64,000 nt of DNA from Lingula anatina (GCF_001039355.2 NW_019774314.1:203042-267041); one strand, 5' to 3'. Positions 22,746 through 36,769 are shown, counted from the first letter of the stretch. Notes: a model not told the origin generated them from the letters alone. Numbers and translations are program-made.

Positions 22746-25187
22746 CATTGGGGGAAAACCACATTACTTATTGATTTCAAACTTACAGAAAAGATCCATA
22801 GGACCAAAATGCTGCTTGGGATAGAAAATCAACCTGATTGGTTTGTTTTTCATATATCAGTAGCTTATAAAATAATATACAAAGTGAAATATTGAGCGAT
22901 ACCATAATTTTGTAACAGACTACTAGCGCATCCTGTTGTCAGAGAGTAGTGTACAATAAGTGGAGAGATTAATTATTATGGAGGTGGTTTTATAGAAGTC
23001 ATTCAAGTGCAAGTGGTTGTCAAAGCGAAAGAGAGACCTCCTAGGATAAAAGTAGCTGTCCAAGTGATTTTATCTTGCCGGATATTCTGCTGATCAGCTT
23101 GTTAATACCCAAGGTTAATTCACCTCTCCACAGGTTTGTCGGCTTATTATCAGCCTTTCAGTTGTTCACCTTGCTGCCTGATGGGAAACCTAACAAATTT
23201 TTGGTGAGCGACAAGCTGTGGCATCATTATAGTGCCATATATAGTGGTATCAAGACATTTGAGGATTTTGTAAACTTTTGACTCGTGTGGCTGTTTTGAT
23301 TGCTGCCATCGCTAATTTTTTTTTAATTTTCAAAAGATCCAATGATGAGGTGTCGGGTTCTGTCAAGATTAGTGAAGTATCAAGAGGGATAACAGAGTTT
23401 TAATTAAAATGTGTATTTGCTGATCGGTCAGTTTACAAGCCATAGTATTCGACTCAACATCTGTTACATTTACAACCGTCACCATTAAAAAGAAAACTAC
23501 GTAAGCTCTTACTTGGACAGATAACACATTATATTGTTCTTATTACGATAGATATCTCTTATAACTTTTTATAATTTGACAATGTTCTGGCAAGCTCGGC
23601 TGTCATATTTATGCCCACCCTATCTGATGGCTTTGCCACGGCGGGCATATTGATTATTGACGTCAAATGTTGCTCCTTTAATTTACTGCAACTACTAGTG
23701 CTTTGAAACGTTCAGAGGCCAGTTTATACAAAATAATTCCAGTAGAGTGTTCGGTTCTCAAATATAATCCACAGACTTGTTAATTAATTTTAATGAAGTC
23801 ACTTGCTTGTGCACTCGACTCGTTTTATGGCCTTACATGTAATTATACAACGCAGGTGGGCGTGTGCAAATTGAGTAATTAAACTTAGTAACTAACGCCA
23901 AATAATAATAATATAATAATAATAATTTATTGAGCACAGAAATGATTTTACATTTAAAGGCTCTCTAACTACTATGTATTACATATATATTTATATGGAA
24001 AAATAGTAACAATAGTAAATAAATTAAAAAAGAAAATTGTACGTATATGATGTTATACAATAATATATTCTAAGTGGAATGGATGAAATCCTTAGCGTAT
24101 TAATTGCGTTTTTTCATAATTTTACTCATAGAACTTCTTACTTCAGTTGCCTGTGCAGAGGGTGGATTTAGAATGATGTCAAGCTGTTTAGCCTTGTCTG
24201 TTAGATCCTGCAATTTTACCTCTGGTATAGTGCAGCACTGAATCCACCATAGATAAGGAATTTGTATATAAGACGTTCTGAAGTAATGTGTGGGAGTTCA
24301 GATTGAGAGAGATTAAAGGAGACCGCTTGGGAGAGCTAGGAAAACGGACGCGAGCCATGGGAGGTGATTCCATATGGAGACTTTACGTAGATCCTGTAGT
24401 TAGCAAGCGTCATCAAATAATCCGTTAAGCTGGTCATTACGTATGTGTCCTTTTTAATCTGAGCAAGGAGTTATAACTCCTTGATCTGAGCGACTTTACG
24501 TTAAACTGACACGAACCATGGAATTGCGGATTGCGTTGTGCGCGGTATGAATAGTTATTAATTACACAAGCATAACAGATTTCATTAGAAGAGGTGTCGA
24601 TTATGCAATGTGACATTAGGCAATACTGTACAAGATTTTGCCAGAACTGTAATAACGGAATGGCCTCTCAGTCAGAACTAATTTATGGTTGTCAGGAATG
24701 TTTTTTCAGTTAGGTTTTTACACAGTACCATTTTCGATGCATTTTGTTTTCAGGCATCATATCAGCTTACCGTACATTGTGCCTGTATAACAACATGGCA
24801 TGCATAAATTAATAAACGGCAGATCTTATTTGAAATTCACCCGTGTCCGTTTTTACGAGATTGTCTCAAAGATTTGAAATTCGTTTATTTAGTTTTTATA
24901 TGGTTTACCTTTGGGGTGAAGAGAAAAGACTTGAGATTTTCAGGAAAATTAAAAATTTTAATATTTAGAGGTCTAAAATCTCACTTTGCGGCTGCCAGCA
25001 ATTTCCATGTCTCTTTCAAACAGCCAACGAATGCTGCCACTATAAACCCCCTTTACACTGGACGGCGTCCTTTCCGCATCCTTTGTGCGACCATGAAACT
25101 GGCATCGCAGTGGTCGTAAAAAGGAGGCACAAGCATCGTTTTGGTTGCAAAATGAATGCTTAATGATCGGCCAATGGTCAGCACGTA

Positions 25188-25226
<39 letters not shown>

Positions 25227-27552
25227 CGTGCTTGGCCAAGACTGGACGTGTCTTGCACATGAGGTGGTCCGCTGGTCAGTTGAAGTAGGGGGTGGTTTGA
25301 AAGTGATACGCTGTAAACTTGATTATTTCAGGGGTTTAAAGTATCCTATGGGCTTGTTTGTCTCTCATAACGTGGAAGATTCATGGGACGCGAGATAATG
25401 GATTGCAGGTTCGTCGGCTATGCCCACGGCTCAAGATGGAGAGAAAAAATTGCGCTAGGTTCCAAGCTTCATTGACAATGTGGTGGAACGAAGGGTAAAG
25501 TAACTCATTTTTTATGTTTAAATGCAAACCTCATTTAGCTATGATTGCCTCCGAAATCAGTGTTTAGCTAAAGTCACTTTTGGAGAAATGTTTCATTAAA
25601 ATCCGATGCTCTCTCAACATTGGTTCATGTGGCTCGCGCAACTCTCAGTAGGTAAAGAATACAAAGTAATGCGTAAATGAGTGGATTAATATTCTCCCCT
25701 TCAACTGCATGTACATGCATTGACATTTCCCTTTATTTACAACCAAGTCTCTTTCGTTACTTGCTTTTACAAAGCAAGCCAGGAAGGTTCTCTTTGGAGC
25801 CATTCGGTATAGATGATCCATGGACCTAATGAGAGCCTTCTCTCATTAGGTCCATGGATGATCCGAGTACTAACTGATCCGCCGACTAAATATGGCCGAC
25901 CCCACTTCAAATGCGATGCCGCTAGTTCCATGATTGTGACCCAGAATGGTATTCGGTATTTGCCTTGACCAACAAACATACAGACTTCATTAGACTGCGT
26001 TAATTGCATCTGAATTTTACTTAAATGGGCTGTTCTCATGTTGACATTAACAGCGATGAACACATCAATAGGATATGGTTTTGATCTTTTTGTCCTTGTT
26101 TTCAGAGTTAGATTACCACAGAGGACAGACGGTTTTTAGTGAAGCAGACCACCTATTTGTTCGCAGGCCTTTTTCTTTACCAAGATTCCTGCGCCCGCCG
26201 ACGCTTGTCCTCAGGCAAATTTGTAGGGTTGTCACATCGTTTGGAAGGGAATGGTTTTATCAATTCTACAAAAGGACATACTGGTATCTGTGCCGTAGCG
26301 CACTAAATTTTAACAGAGATAGTGTCAACCATGTTTCTCTGCTGGTTAAGTGCCATAAATGTGGGTTTGAAAGTTGCAGTACAATTCTCTATCTGCTCTT
26401 GCCTCGTCAATTTCACTTTGTTTGAATGTTTACACAGTCGAAGCCTGTTCGCTATACTCATTTGGGGCCCAAGGGGAGGGGGGGGGGGGGGCAAGGGAAC
26501 CCATCAGTTCTTGAATCGAGAATTTAGCTTTGGGATTAGATTGAAACGAAAATTGATAACCTCTTCAAAAACGTAATATGTTGCTTTGTATCAACATCAT
26601 CTGACATTGCAGTATTGCCATATGTATACTGATATTGGCTGCATTCCATTTTCCAAATTGTATTCAGAAATAGATCAATTTTGTTTTAAAGTTTTCATCC
26701 TAGGGGTTGATCATGATGTAATTTGGGACAAGTTTGATGGTATCTGATTCTACCGGTATTCACCACTTATACAGCTTCTTTCCAATTATATTTGATTGTG
26801 CAATAACGTGATTATTAATGTGTTTGAAATGCTATAGTGTATTTTTCCGAAGTGTTTGCCAGAAATTTTGGTTTTACGACGCAATGAGGACCATGAGGAA
26901 AGTAACCAGAGACACTTTCCTGTTAAACCCAAAGAATGATACATCAGTATCTCGATATATATACAATTAGCAACACAAGCAAAATATATCCATCACACTT
27001 CTTAACCTGTATGTATTGATAGAGAAGTATCTACCATATTTAATTATATATTTATTTATTTCCTTTTTCCTTTAAACATAATGTGAACAAACAGTAGAAT
27101 TTTAAGTAGTTTAGACAGTCAGCAATGTTAATGTCACATTATTATCATTATTAAATCCATTTTTGACGTAATGAAATAAATAATATAATCAGTTTCTCTG
27201 CCTTTAAAGCATTATATTAGAATAAAGACACAAATACAAATGTTTGCCAAGCAATACAATTCAATAATAGAGCACATTAGAAAAAGAAAAGGATCAAGCT
27301 GACAATTTTAGACATTTTAAATACTTCAACAAAAAAGATTGTATACATACTTATTACTTAGGAACATGAAAAGCACAAGAAGAAGATATATGGCTCAGTA
27401 GGTAAGTTTTTTTAAAAACTTACCTCAACCTCTTAAAAGAGGTTGATCTCTGGCATTAGTAATGTCAATAAGATAAATATATAAACAAAAATAATGTCAC
27501 AAAAAGACAGATCCTTCCAGAAATTTATTTGAATCCGAGAAAAGGGGCTTGC
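22746..27552. other. Gene-poor stretch
   Basis: No splice-consistent gene or known domain recognised in about 4.8 kb. It contains an (AAT)n tract near 23900, a (TTA)n tract at about 25191-25226, a perfect hairpin at 25812-25863 and a G-tract near 26477. An AG-bounded ORF at 26105-26425 was considered and not accepted. Confidence 0.45.
25812..25863. repeat. Short perfect hairpin
   Basis: Arms containing CCATGGACCTAATGAGAG and CTCTCATTAGGTCCATGG are separated by about 4 bases. It could be a small foldback insertion or an RNA hairpin; nothing else supports a function. Confidence 0.7.
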
Positions 27553-27672
27553 ATTGGGTTCATTTGATGTCAATGTTCTTCTTTAAAACTGTGATTGGGT
27601 TCATTTGATGTCAATGTTCTTCTTTAAAACTGTGATTGGATTCTTTTGATGTCATTGTTCTTCTTTAAAACT
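27553..27672. repeat. 41-bp tandem repeat, about 2.9 copies
   Basis: The unit begins GATTGGGTTCATTTGATGTC and ends TTTAAAACTGT. The first two copies are essentially identical; the third carries a few changes. Confidence 0.9.
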
Positions 27673-27998
27673 GATTTTTCATTTCATTGATAAGTATACT
27701 TAGTCATGTCTGAACGTCAATGCTACAAGCAAAACCTACATGATTAATTTGTATAATGGTTACTTTTGTTTTTTTTTTTTTTGAATTTTTGCCTTTCAAA
27801 GATTATAATTTGAAAGTGCCATGTACAAAAAACAAGAAGACCAACCAAAAACATTATGAACTGTGACATCATGATGAAAAATCCCATTATGACCTATGCT
27901 TTCTATAGAAATGTCAGCAGTCATAAGACAACGAGGTACTGTAGTGTACGGACGTGTTTTATTACTTGAGACATAAATCTGTCAATAGCGAAGTTAAA

Positions 27999-28166
27999 AT
28001 GTCTTGCATTCCTGGATTAGGGGATGCTTTAAGCGGAACCATGAGACGGGCAAGGGGGAACGCTGCCAACGCTGCCTCCTTTGTAAGAAGCAGGCTGAGG
28101 AGATCAACAAGAGTTGGAGTACATCCCAACTTGGAACCTGTACCCATGCCACCAGTTCTCAGTTAG
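27999..28166 (+). CDS. Small cationic ORF, copy A (55 aa), unknown
   Basis: Not recognised. The peptide begins MSCIPGLGDALSGTMRRARG and continues NAASFVRSRLRR, giving a strongly basic, helix-prone segment with no signal peptide, then a Pro-rich tail. The ATG and reading frame are retained in the duplicate at 60367, where several third-base changes are silent. It may be a genuine micropeptide, a coding remnant of the adjacent Harbinger-type debris, or chance. No splice sites were assigned. Confidence 0.3.
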   Translation: MSCIPGLGDALSGTMRRARGNAANAASFVRSRLRRSTRVGVHPNLEPVPMPPVLS

Positions 28167-28250
28167 TCACGTAGTCACTGAAGCTTCATATAGAAGGTTG
28201 AGTTCATGAATTTCCCAACTACAAACAATGAAAAAACATAAGAAAAGGAT

Positions 28251-28375
28251 TTTTTGGACCATCAAAAATGCCAGGAGAAATTGGATGCATTGATGAGAGC
28301 CATGTTAGAATCCTCTGAATGGGCTAGATTTTGACAACAGGAAAGTCTATTCACAGTGAAACAGCAAACGTGCAA
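28251..28375 (+). pseudogene. Harbinger (HARBI1-like) nuclease fragment
   Basis: Reads FGPSKMPGEIGCIDESHVRI, the hallmark MPGxIGCIDGTHxxI motif around the first catalytic Asp of PIF/Harbinger nucleases, followed out of frame by a piece like NRKxxxSxNVQAVCD. Frame breaks and the loss of all remaining domains make it a relic. Confidence 0.7.
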
Positions 28376-28423
28376 GCAGTGTGAGACCACTTATCTCTTA
28401 TCTTACCTTTGAAACCAGGCAGC

Positions 28424-28426
28424 AAA

Positions 28427-28464
<38 letters not shown>
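28424..28464. repeat. (AAAT)n microsatellite
   Basis: About ten tandem AAAT units; also present, shorter and interrupted, in duplicate B at about 60887-60923. Confidence 0.9.
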
Positions 28465-28465
<1 letters not shown>

Positions 28466-28615
28466 AAAGAAAAGGAACCTGGCAAGACCTTATAAAAACC
28501 CTAACCAGACCCAAATGGATAAAGAAAACCCTGAAGAGAAAAGCTGAGGGTACTGAGACAAGAGGACAAGTTTAGAACTGGTGCAAGGAGGCAATCAGCT
28601 TCTGTATGAAACATG

Positions 28616-30579
28616 CAGTCATATGGCAACTGGCTGCGCCTAGGAAGATATTCAGAACGGAGCGCGTGCGCTGAGATGACGTCGCGGTTGAAATTTTGTA
28701 AATTTCGCAACCAGCGCGGAAATTAAAGAATTGTACTTTATTACCTCTGAAGGTGCTTATGAAAAATTAAGGCATGGTAGCAGAGTTTATCACGCGTCTT
28801 TAGGTGTGAGATTTACCCAGAATCAAAGTGAAATGAGGGAAATATAACTCGACAAAGTCGGCCAACATGCCGATTATTATCCATAGCAACACCGTAACAT
28901 TTTGAGATATCTCCTATCACAGAGAGTGTGCACCTTATTCCAGTCGATAGAAGATGACTTTTAATACGCAAAATAAACCTACCAAGTTTCATAAGAATTT
29001 TTTCTGGCAACTTTTTTTGCCAGCTGTTGAAGTGCGTTTTTGGCCCTATTCCGCTAGATGTCAGCCATATTCTGACGTCATTTTTTCCAATACAGAAGCA
29101 AGTGAAGGTCTGCTGACTTTTTCAAATATCGAAAATCAAAGTACTTATCTTTTATTTCAGTAACAAACTATATTTCCAATAATTATAATAAAAAACCAAT
29201 GTGTTAAAATAACTTTTACCTTCTCGGATGTCTTAATTCAAAACGACGGTTTTTATCATTATCGCACCTGCAGTTCTGCGCTGGCGATGAGAGTTCTTCA
29301 TGAAATTTGTCGTCATACAGCAGTCTGCACAATTTTGAATGAAAAATCGAGTTAGCATCAGAGTATCCAGTTTGTTCACCATTACGCACTAGGTCTCAAA
29401 CTCTGTTGTTTATTTCCATTATCAAATTTCAGCAAACAAAACGACTTCAGAAATTTAGCACTGCACGCATCATTGACACATTTCCACTTGGTGTAGGGGA
29501 GTTCAGTTTGTAGCAGACACTTGGCATGACTTTTAATGGAAAAGGATCACTTAAAGTTGCATGAGAAGTAAACGATGTAAATCTTGATATTTTTTGCAAA
29601 TACTCAATAGATTTAAAATCGTATTTGAAATTATTTATACAAAAATCTCAGTACATGTTACTGAGCTGTCCCCCTCAATTCTTTCTTCTACAAAAATGGA
29701 CTGAGCCGCGCGCACACATTTGGAATGTGGCACTGATATCTTTGATACAATTTGGATACTTTTTGGAGATTTGCACATGGGTCAACCAAGTACGCTTTCC
29801 ATCGGAAACTTTGTTTACAAATTTTTCACTGCATGGAATGAACAGTGCACGTTCTGGCAATGACACTTTATTTGTATCAGGACACATATATAACTCAAAC
29901 GTATTTCCATTAGTAAAAGTGTGTCGTGAGACTCGTGATCGTAGAGTCCACTTATATTATTTTTCTAACAATTCCTAATTTTTAAGCTTGTATATTTTTT
30001 AATTTACTACATATATGTATTTCCTGCTGATCAAAGGAGAAACTATAAAGGACAAAGATACACTAACAACTCTTAAATTGGCGAGTTACACTCAGGATAA
30101 AAACTATCAAATATTGAATGTAAAGTTCAATTTCAGTTAAACAAAACTCAGAAATGCATAAATCTAAAGTCCTTTTTAATATAGTCTATCGCTTTCAGGC
30201 TTCTACTTGTATGTGTAACAAAAAAGTATCACTAATTTAATTGTGGTTTGATCATTTTTGAGAAGCTTGCGGTACAGTCAAAATAAGAAAACTGTTTCTC
30301 TCATCCAATCTGCCATGAACAGGTCAAGTATGCCAGAAAACATATTGGCACATACAGGCAGAAAAGTTCTTCATCTATGAATTCTGAAATAATGAGAAAT
30401 AAAGAAGCTGACAATAATTGTAATGAAAAAATAACAATAAATAAAGAGCTAACAGAGCAATTTTAGAATACGCTAAGGTAGGTATACAGTGTACGTACGT
30501 ATTACATATCATACCGGTACATGGTAAACCCATGGCATTATAAACTAAACATCATGAATTGCGTTTTACTTTAGAAGGC
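28616..30579. mobile_element. CAGTCATATGGC-end transposon, copy 1, left part only
   Basis: Starts with terminal sequence CAGTCATATGGCAACTGG, preceded by ATG. It is about 99.6% identical by eye (about seven differences seen) to 43614-45578 and stops in mid-element at an N (30580). No transposase; a non-autonomous TIR element. Its left flank pairs with the right flank of the copy that ends at 46585. Confidence 0.85.
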
Positions 30580-30613
30580 NTGAGCTTCAGAGATAACTTG
30601 ACACTATCCTCTT

Positions 30614-33599
30614 CAGTCATATGGCAACTGGCTGCGCGTAGGAAGATATTCAGAACGGAGCGCGTGCGCTGAGATGACGTCGCGGTTGAAATTTTGTAAA
30701 TTTCGCAACCAGCGCGGAAATTAAAGAATTGTACTTTATTACCTCTGAAGGTGCTTATGAAAAGTTAAGGCATGGTAGCAGAGTTTATCACGCGTCTGTA
30801 AGTGTGAGATATACCCAGAATCAAAGTGAAATGAAGGAAATATAACTCGACAAAGTCGGCCAACATGCCGATTATTATCCATAGCAACACCGTAACATTT
30901 TGAGATATCTCCTATTACAGAGAGTGTGCACCTTATTCCGGTCGACAGAAGATGACTTTTAATACGCAAAATAAACCTACCAAGTTTCATCAGAATTTAT
31001 TATGGCAACTTTTTTTGCCAGCTGTTGAAGTGCGTTTTTAACCCTATTCCGCTAGATGTCAGCCATATTCTGACGTCATTTTTTCCAATACAGAAGCAAG
31101 TGAAGGTCTGCTGACTTTTTCAAATATCGAAAATCAAAGTACTTATCTTTTATTTCAGTAACAAAACTATATTTCCAATATTTATAATCAAAAAACAATG
31201 TGTTAAAATCACTTTCACCTTCTCGGATGTTTTAATTCAAAGACGACGATTTTCATCATTATCGCACCTGCAGTTCTGCGCTGGCGATGAGAGTTCTTCA
31301 CGAAATTTGTTGTCATACAGCAGTCTGCACAATTTTGAATGAAAAATCGACTTAGCATCAGAGTATCCAGTTTGTTCACCATTACGCACTAGGTCTCAAA
31401 CTCTGTTATTTCCATTATCAAATTTCAGCAAACAAAACGACTTCAGAATTTAGCACTGCATGCGTCTTTGACACATTTCCACTTGGTGTAGGGGAGTTCA
31501 GTTTGTAGCAGACACTTGGCATGACTTTTAATGGGAAAGGATCACATAAAGTTGCATGAGAAGTAAACGATGTAAATCTTGATATTTTTTGCAAATACTC
31601 AATAGATTTAAAATCGTATTTGAAATTATTTATACAAAAATCTCAGTACATGTTACTGAGCTGTCCCCCTCAATTCTTTCTTCTACAAAAATGGACTGAG
31701 CCGCACACATTTGGAATGTGGACCGTATCTTTGATACAATTTGGATACTTTTTGGAGATTTGCACATGGGTCAACCAAGTACGCTTTCCATGGGAAACTT
31801 TGTTTACAAATTTTTCACTGCATGGAATGAACAGTACACGTTCTGACAATGACACTATTTGTATCAGGACACATATATAACTCAAACATATTTCCATTAG
31901 TAAAAGTGTGTCGTGAGACTCGTGATCGTAGAGTCCACTTATATTATTTTTCTAACAATTCCATATTTTTAAGCTTGTATATATTTTTTAATTTACTACA
32001 ATGCATGTATTTGGTGCTGATCAAAGGAAAAACTATAAAGGGCAAAGATACACTTACAATCTTAAATTGGCGAGTTACACTCAGGATAAAAACTATCAAA
32101 CATTGAATGTAAAGTTCAATTTCAGTTAAACAAAACTCAGAAATGCATAAATTTAAAGTCCTTTTTAATATAGTCTATCGCTTTCAGGCTTCTATTTGTA
32201 TGTGTGACAAAAAAGTATCACTAATTTAATTGTGGTTTGATCATTTTTAAGAAGCTTGCGGTACAGATAAAATAAGAAAACTGTTTTCTCTCATCCAATC
32301 TGCCATGAACAGGTCAAGTATGCCAGTAAACATATTGGCACATATATACAGGCAGAAAAGTTCTTCATCTGTGAATTCTGAAATAATGAGAAATAAAGAA
32401 GCTGACAATAATTGTAATGAAAAAATAACAATAAATAAAGAGCTAACAGAGCAAGTTTAGAATACGCTAAGGTACGTAGAGTGGTACGTATTACATATCA
32501 TACCAGTATACATGGTAAACCCATGGCATTCAATGAAAGTTAAACTCATTCTAAAAAACATGAATTGCGTTTTACTTCAGAAGGCCTGCTTTACAAACGT
32601 TATCATAAACCACAATTACCTTTGTTAAATGTTTGTCATCCTTTTCAGTTCTAGAGTTCAGCTACAACCCGCAACAGATCCACATTTATCCGCCTCTCTC
32701 ACTTCTTTACACGTGTTCACTCCAATTTGTTTACGCAAACCCTTATAATTAATACATATGTAGGTCAACATATAATCTCCTGCATAAATGATATTAGATT
32801 ACGTAAATTCAAACCCTATTCCTAAGGTAAGGCCCTTCAAAAATGATAAATTCTCATTAATAACATCATACAAAAGTGGACCAATATTCCAAATGCATAT
32901 CCACAAGCACATGTTTGCCTTTTGCATATCACGCATCAAGAATAGGTGAAGGTCGTTCATAAAAATACTCACTGAAACTAGTTCAAACTGGATGTGTGCG
33001 ATTCAGCATCGATTTCAGGTTAGTTTCAATTAAATGTGAATAAAATATGTAACCTTAAACGGTTTTTAGATAGAAAAATTTCATAGTATGGCAGAGGTAT
33101 CGAGAAGCGCCATTTTTTTCAAGATTTTTAGTTGAATGTTGGATTAGGGAACCGTGTGACCATACTAGAGAGTGTGCAAACTATTCCCTTCAAAATCTTA
33201 AACTTTGGATGATATTTTAACTCATATCTAAAAAGGAAAAAAATTCAGGCTGGCAACTTTTTTTCTCGCAATATAGTCCCACCCCCTACGAGATTCATTT
33301 TGAAACCGATTTTTTTTTCATAAATTCAAAATCGTGAACATATTTCAGTTTAATGTGTGGATGTTTCAGTAATCCTTTGAAATCGTGAGTAAGAGCATGA
33401 ACTTTTCTTATTATCTTTACAAAATCACAACTCAAAACGCCCTGGTTTGTTTATAAAAGGATTTTATTTGCAAGGTACGGTTTTTCACGTCAGCCATCGC
33501 AGATGTCCAGAAACGGCACTACTTCGTGACGCGGACTCACTGAAAAGTTTCAAATAACCGCCATGACGTTACGTTTTTCAGCCAGTTGCCATATGACTG
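30614..33599. mobile_element. CAGTCATATGGC-end transposon, copy 2, full length
   Basis: About 2986 bp between inverted ends CAGTCATATGGCAACTGG and CCAGTTGCCATATGACTG. More diverged from copies 1 and 3 than they are from each other. The two subterminal regions resemble each other internally (GAGAGTGTGCA ... CTGGCAACTTTTTTT near 30917-31018 and again near 33173-33270, in direct orientation). No long ORF. An N lies at 33601, one base past its right end. Confidence 0.9.
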
Positions 33600-33601
33600 T
33601 N

Positions 33602-35620
33602 GAAAAAAACTGGTATTCATTGTGAATGGTAACAGTGAAATGCAAAGTAATTTTCTGATCCTAGCATGTTTAATAATACCATAGAATTATCCATGATAAT
33701 GCTAAAACCAAATGATGGCGTTATTCTAAATTCGCCTACAAAAGAGTGCCTTATAAATAACTATAAAAAGCGCAGTAAGGTCTGAAGTAAAAAAGAAATG
33801 TACATAAATGATATAGCTTTAAGATAAAATGTGAGTGTCATTCATGTGAGTGTCATTCATCGAGAGTAATTCATAGTTTCCACAGGGGAGTCCTTGATAC
33901 CACAGGATTATTTTGCTTAACCTTCCAATTAGGTCAGACACCTCAACCCCCCCCCCCAAAAAAAAAAAAAAAAAAAAAGAAAGAAAGAAAGAAAAAGAGC
34001 TAGTAATTGGGAGAAGGACCGATTTCGCAACCCTTCGGGATTTTCCTAAATCGAGCCTTTATGATTGACATGAATGGTTCTTAACAATCATGTATAATAA
34101 ACGTCCCACAGGGGAACAAAGCCACTAATTTTATACAGCGCGATTGAAAAGTTGCCCACAAAAGCAACGGGACCACCAGACGGTAGTGCGTGTGTTTACC
34201 TGAATTGCAAAACCTTTATTCCTGCTTATTTTACACAATTGTTTGCACGTAGAGCAGCAAAGTTCAGATTGAAAACTACAGAACAATAGCAGTCGTGGTG
34301 CTGTTAGGCATAAAGACTAAACTGGCATGCGCGGAGACTGGGGCTATTTTACGACTTCAACGATTTTGCTGTCGTTAGCTATATAGTGTATTTCTATAAT
34401 GCCGATGCTTCAATTGACGACGCATACAATTTGATATTGACACAGTCGCCTCATACTAAAATTACTTAATCACAGGGACCAGCTTGATTCCAAAGCCTAG
34501 CAGTGCGTAAGATTATTGGGATTCACCGCAAGTTGCAATCTAGAGGAATCTAGAGGAATATTAAACCCAGAAAGTATTTGAGTTTATTTGTTTCTGTTCC
34601 ATTAAAGTTGGTGCACACGGCTGACAGGAAGGTGTTAATGGAGATGACTGGGGTTTAGGCTGAGGACGCCGGTGAAAGGAGCTGAGCTGCGTTGTCCAGG
34701 TGTCCCGGATTGTTTACGCGTGCACCTATGTTTGACACCCTGGGAGTGTTAAATATCAGTGGTCAGTTTGGCCAGAATACCAGACACTGACCAGTCAGTT
34801 ATGTACGTGTATACACTGGCCACCTTGAACTGTGACATTACGTTGTGGACATCTGTGCTGTAAGTTTTTGTTTTTGTGTCCTTCAGTGAGAGCTGATGTA
34901 TTAATGTCATAATATTGGTAGGCTTTAAATGGACACTGAATTTAATTTAGGTCAGTCTAACAAGTGACAGAGAGAGAGAGAGAGCTCGGTTTATGGGACT
35001 CCAGGCAGAGGATTGGGCTGTTGCAAACCCATTTACATCTATATAGATACTGTGCACATTACTGCATTCTACAAGCGTTGCACAGTACTTATCAGGAAGT
35101 AAATATTGAATGAATCCTTCCAGTTCTGACTGAGCGTCGGCTCGGTATGCAAATATCCACGGACTATATTTAAAAGCGACATTGACCACAAAGCCATGCG
35201 TGAAAAACTGGAACGCTTACACATATGTTAACCTGGGCAAATGTCAATTTGTGAACTAGTCGGCTTGAACAGGAGTGGGGTTTACCGCGGCCTATTCGAT
35301 GATTTTGCAACGAACAAGGGCCCAACAAACGAACCTCGTCTTAGCAATGGCAAGCTCGTTCGAATGTTTCCATCTTGAATACCGACAGAAGCAGACCCAC
35401 CATTTAAAAGGAAAAATAAGTCAGCTTAGCGCCCATGGATCAATAGCAGTAACTTTGGTCTTGCATGGACGTTGAGAGTTCAAACAAACATTCTCGATCA
35501 AACTGTTCTTATATCTTGACGGGGAAACTGATAATTTTGGTTATCACTGAGAAAAAGAATTTCTGGCGCTGAGTGACGGGCTAGAATCTCAGTGACGTCA
35601 GAGGTTACGTCATTAACGAG
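33602..35620. other. Non-coding stretch
   Basis: No gene recognised. It includes a C-run, A-run and (GAAA)n tract near 33951-33995 and a short GA tract near 34970-34985. Confidence 0.4.
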
Positions 35621-36154
35621 GTGATGAATCAGGCAGGCGACAAATTCATGGACGGTATGAATGAGAATTTCTCTTCCATTGCAATGTCATCGGAAGAACC
35701 CGAAACCGTCATTGCTTCTTCTGCTACGACTGAACGCAAACCAGGATGTGTCTCACAAGATGAGGGGACAAAAAACGAAGATCGCCAGACCTTTGAGACT
35801 AAAAAAGAATCTAAGGAGGGTAGTATAATGTCTAACTTTTTACAGCCATTCAAAAATGCGTTTGTTGTTCACTCCGCTCCTCCTCTTTTTCATAAGTGGC
35901 CACGAGCGAAAAAGAACTCGCAGTTTGCAAAGGATTTCGCATCGGAAAAGAGACAATCAAAAAATGGCTCCGATGAAAAAATTAGGAAAAAGCAACGACA
36001 GTCAGAGGCGACGGGTGACATCCACTCAGCGAGAGAGTCTGACTCTAGTTTAACTAAAAAGACGTTACCACCGCTAAAACTGACCCGATCAAGAATACAC
36101 CCACAGTCTTATGTCGAAGAGGACAAAACAAATCAAAGCACATCCGATGATTGA
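35621..36154 (+). CDS. Hypothetical charged, disordered protein or terminal exon (177 aa)
   Basis: I do not recognise it. The open frame is rich in Glu, Lys, Ser and Thr, with no hydrophobic core, signal peptide or membrane segment. A middle patch (NFLQPFKNAFVVHSAPPLFHKW) is less charged and might be a binding motif. It is followed by AT-rich sequence resembling a 3' UTR. The ATG at 35621 is only the first in frame; an upstream exon could join it. Length and composition make chance less likely than for neighbouring ORFs, but no homology supports it. Confidence 0.35.
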   Translation: MMNQAGDKFMDGMNENFSSIAMSSEEPETVIASSATTERKPGCVSQDEGTKNEDRQTFETKKESKEGSIMSNFLQPFKNAFVVHSAPPLFHKWPRAKKNSQFAKDFASEKRQSKNGSDEKIRKKQRQSEATGDIHSARESDSSLTKKTLPPLKLTRSRIHPQSYVEEDKTNQSTSDD

Positions 36155-36722
36155 TTTTATTTTTTAATCGAATGATGAACATTGTCTTTAGTAATTCAGA
36201 GAAGAATTTTTAGAACATTGTCTAATAAGCTTTTATAGTTATTCCGTCCTGGTAATGTTATTCCGTCCTGTCAAAGGTTTGCGCTTTATTGGAAGTTACT
36301 TTGCTGCAATTGTGTTTAAGAACTATGTCATGAATACTTTGGTATTAAGGGCTGTCTGTGATTCAATTATCAAGTAATGTGACGTCATACTTCAGCTTGC
36401 TCAAAGAATATGACGTGATAGATGACGTTCTATAGTCAGGTAGCCTGCCCTAAATTTAGACATACATGTAGGTTCGTACTTTGAAGTTAGCAAATCAGTA
36501 AATACTAGTATCTGCAGCCTAACTTGTTCATGGCCGCTCCTCCTCTTACTGCGCTGGTGTTCCATTTTTTAACGTGAATTTTAAAGGACAGAAAGACCAT
36601 AGCGTCTTTTTGATGTCCATAAAATATAATGTTATTGTAAAGAAATGCCGACAACCAACTTGTATACCGGTATTACGAAAAGTATTCTTTTTGAAATTTT
36701 ATGCTTAAAGAGTGCCAAAAGA

Positions 36723-36769
<47 letters not shown>

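Larger units (their letters stand above)
27695..28615. repeat. Left segment of WDR53-region duplicate A
   Basis: Aligns with 60072-61065 (the TGCTACAAGCAAAACCTAC start, the small cationic ORF, the ACCAGGCAGC(AAAT)n stretch and GGTGCAAGGAGG). In copy A the alignment is interrupted at 28616 by a transposon and resumes after 46585. Confidence 0.8.

Noticed and set aside
23075-23281. 68-aa ORF (MPDILLISLLIPKVNSP...)
   Set aside because: No homology, no splice context, and length expected by chance.
24973-25260. ORF with a poly-Asn run
   Set aside because: The Asn run is a translated (TTA)n microsatellite.
26105-26425. AG-bounded ORF (ELDYHRGQTVFSEADH...)
   Set aside because: Preceded by a plausible TTTTCAG acceptor, but there is no matching donor, no family resemblance and no neighbouring exons.
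29625-29978. 117-aa ORF repeated at 44623 and altered at 31620
   Set aside because: It lies inside a non-coding TIR element; the copy at 31620 is frameshifted and the sequence resembles no protein, so repetition reflects the transposon, not selection.
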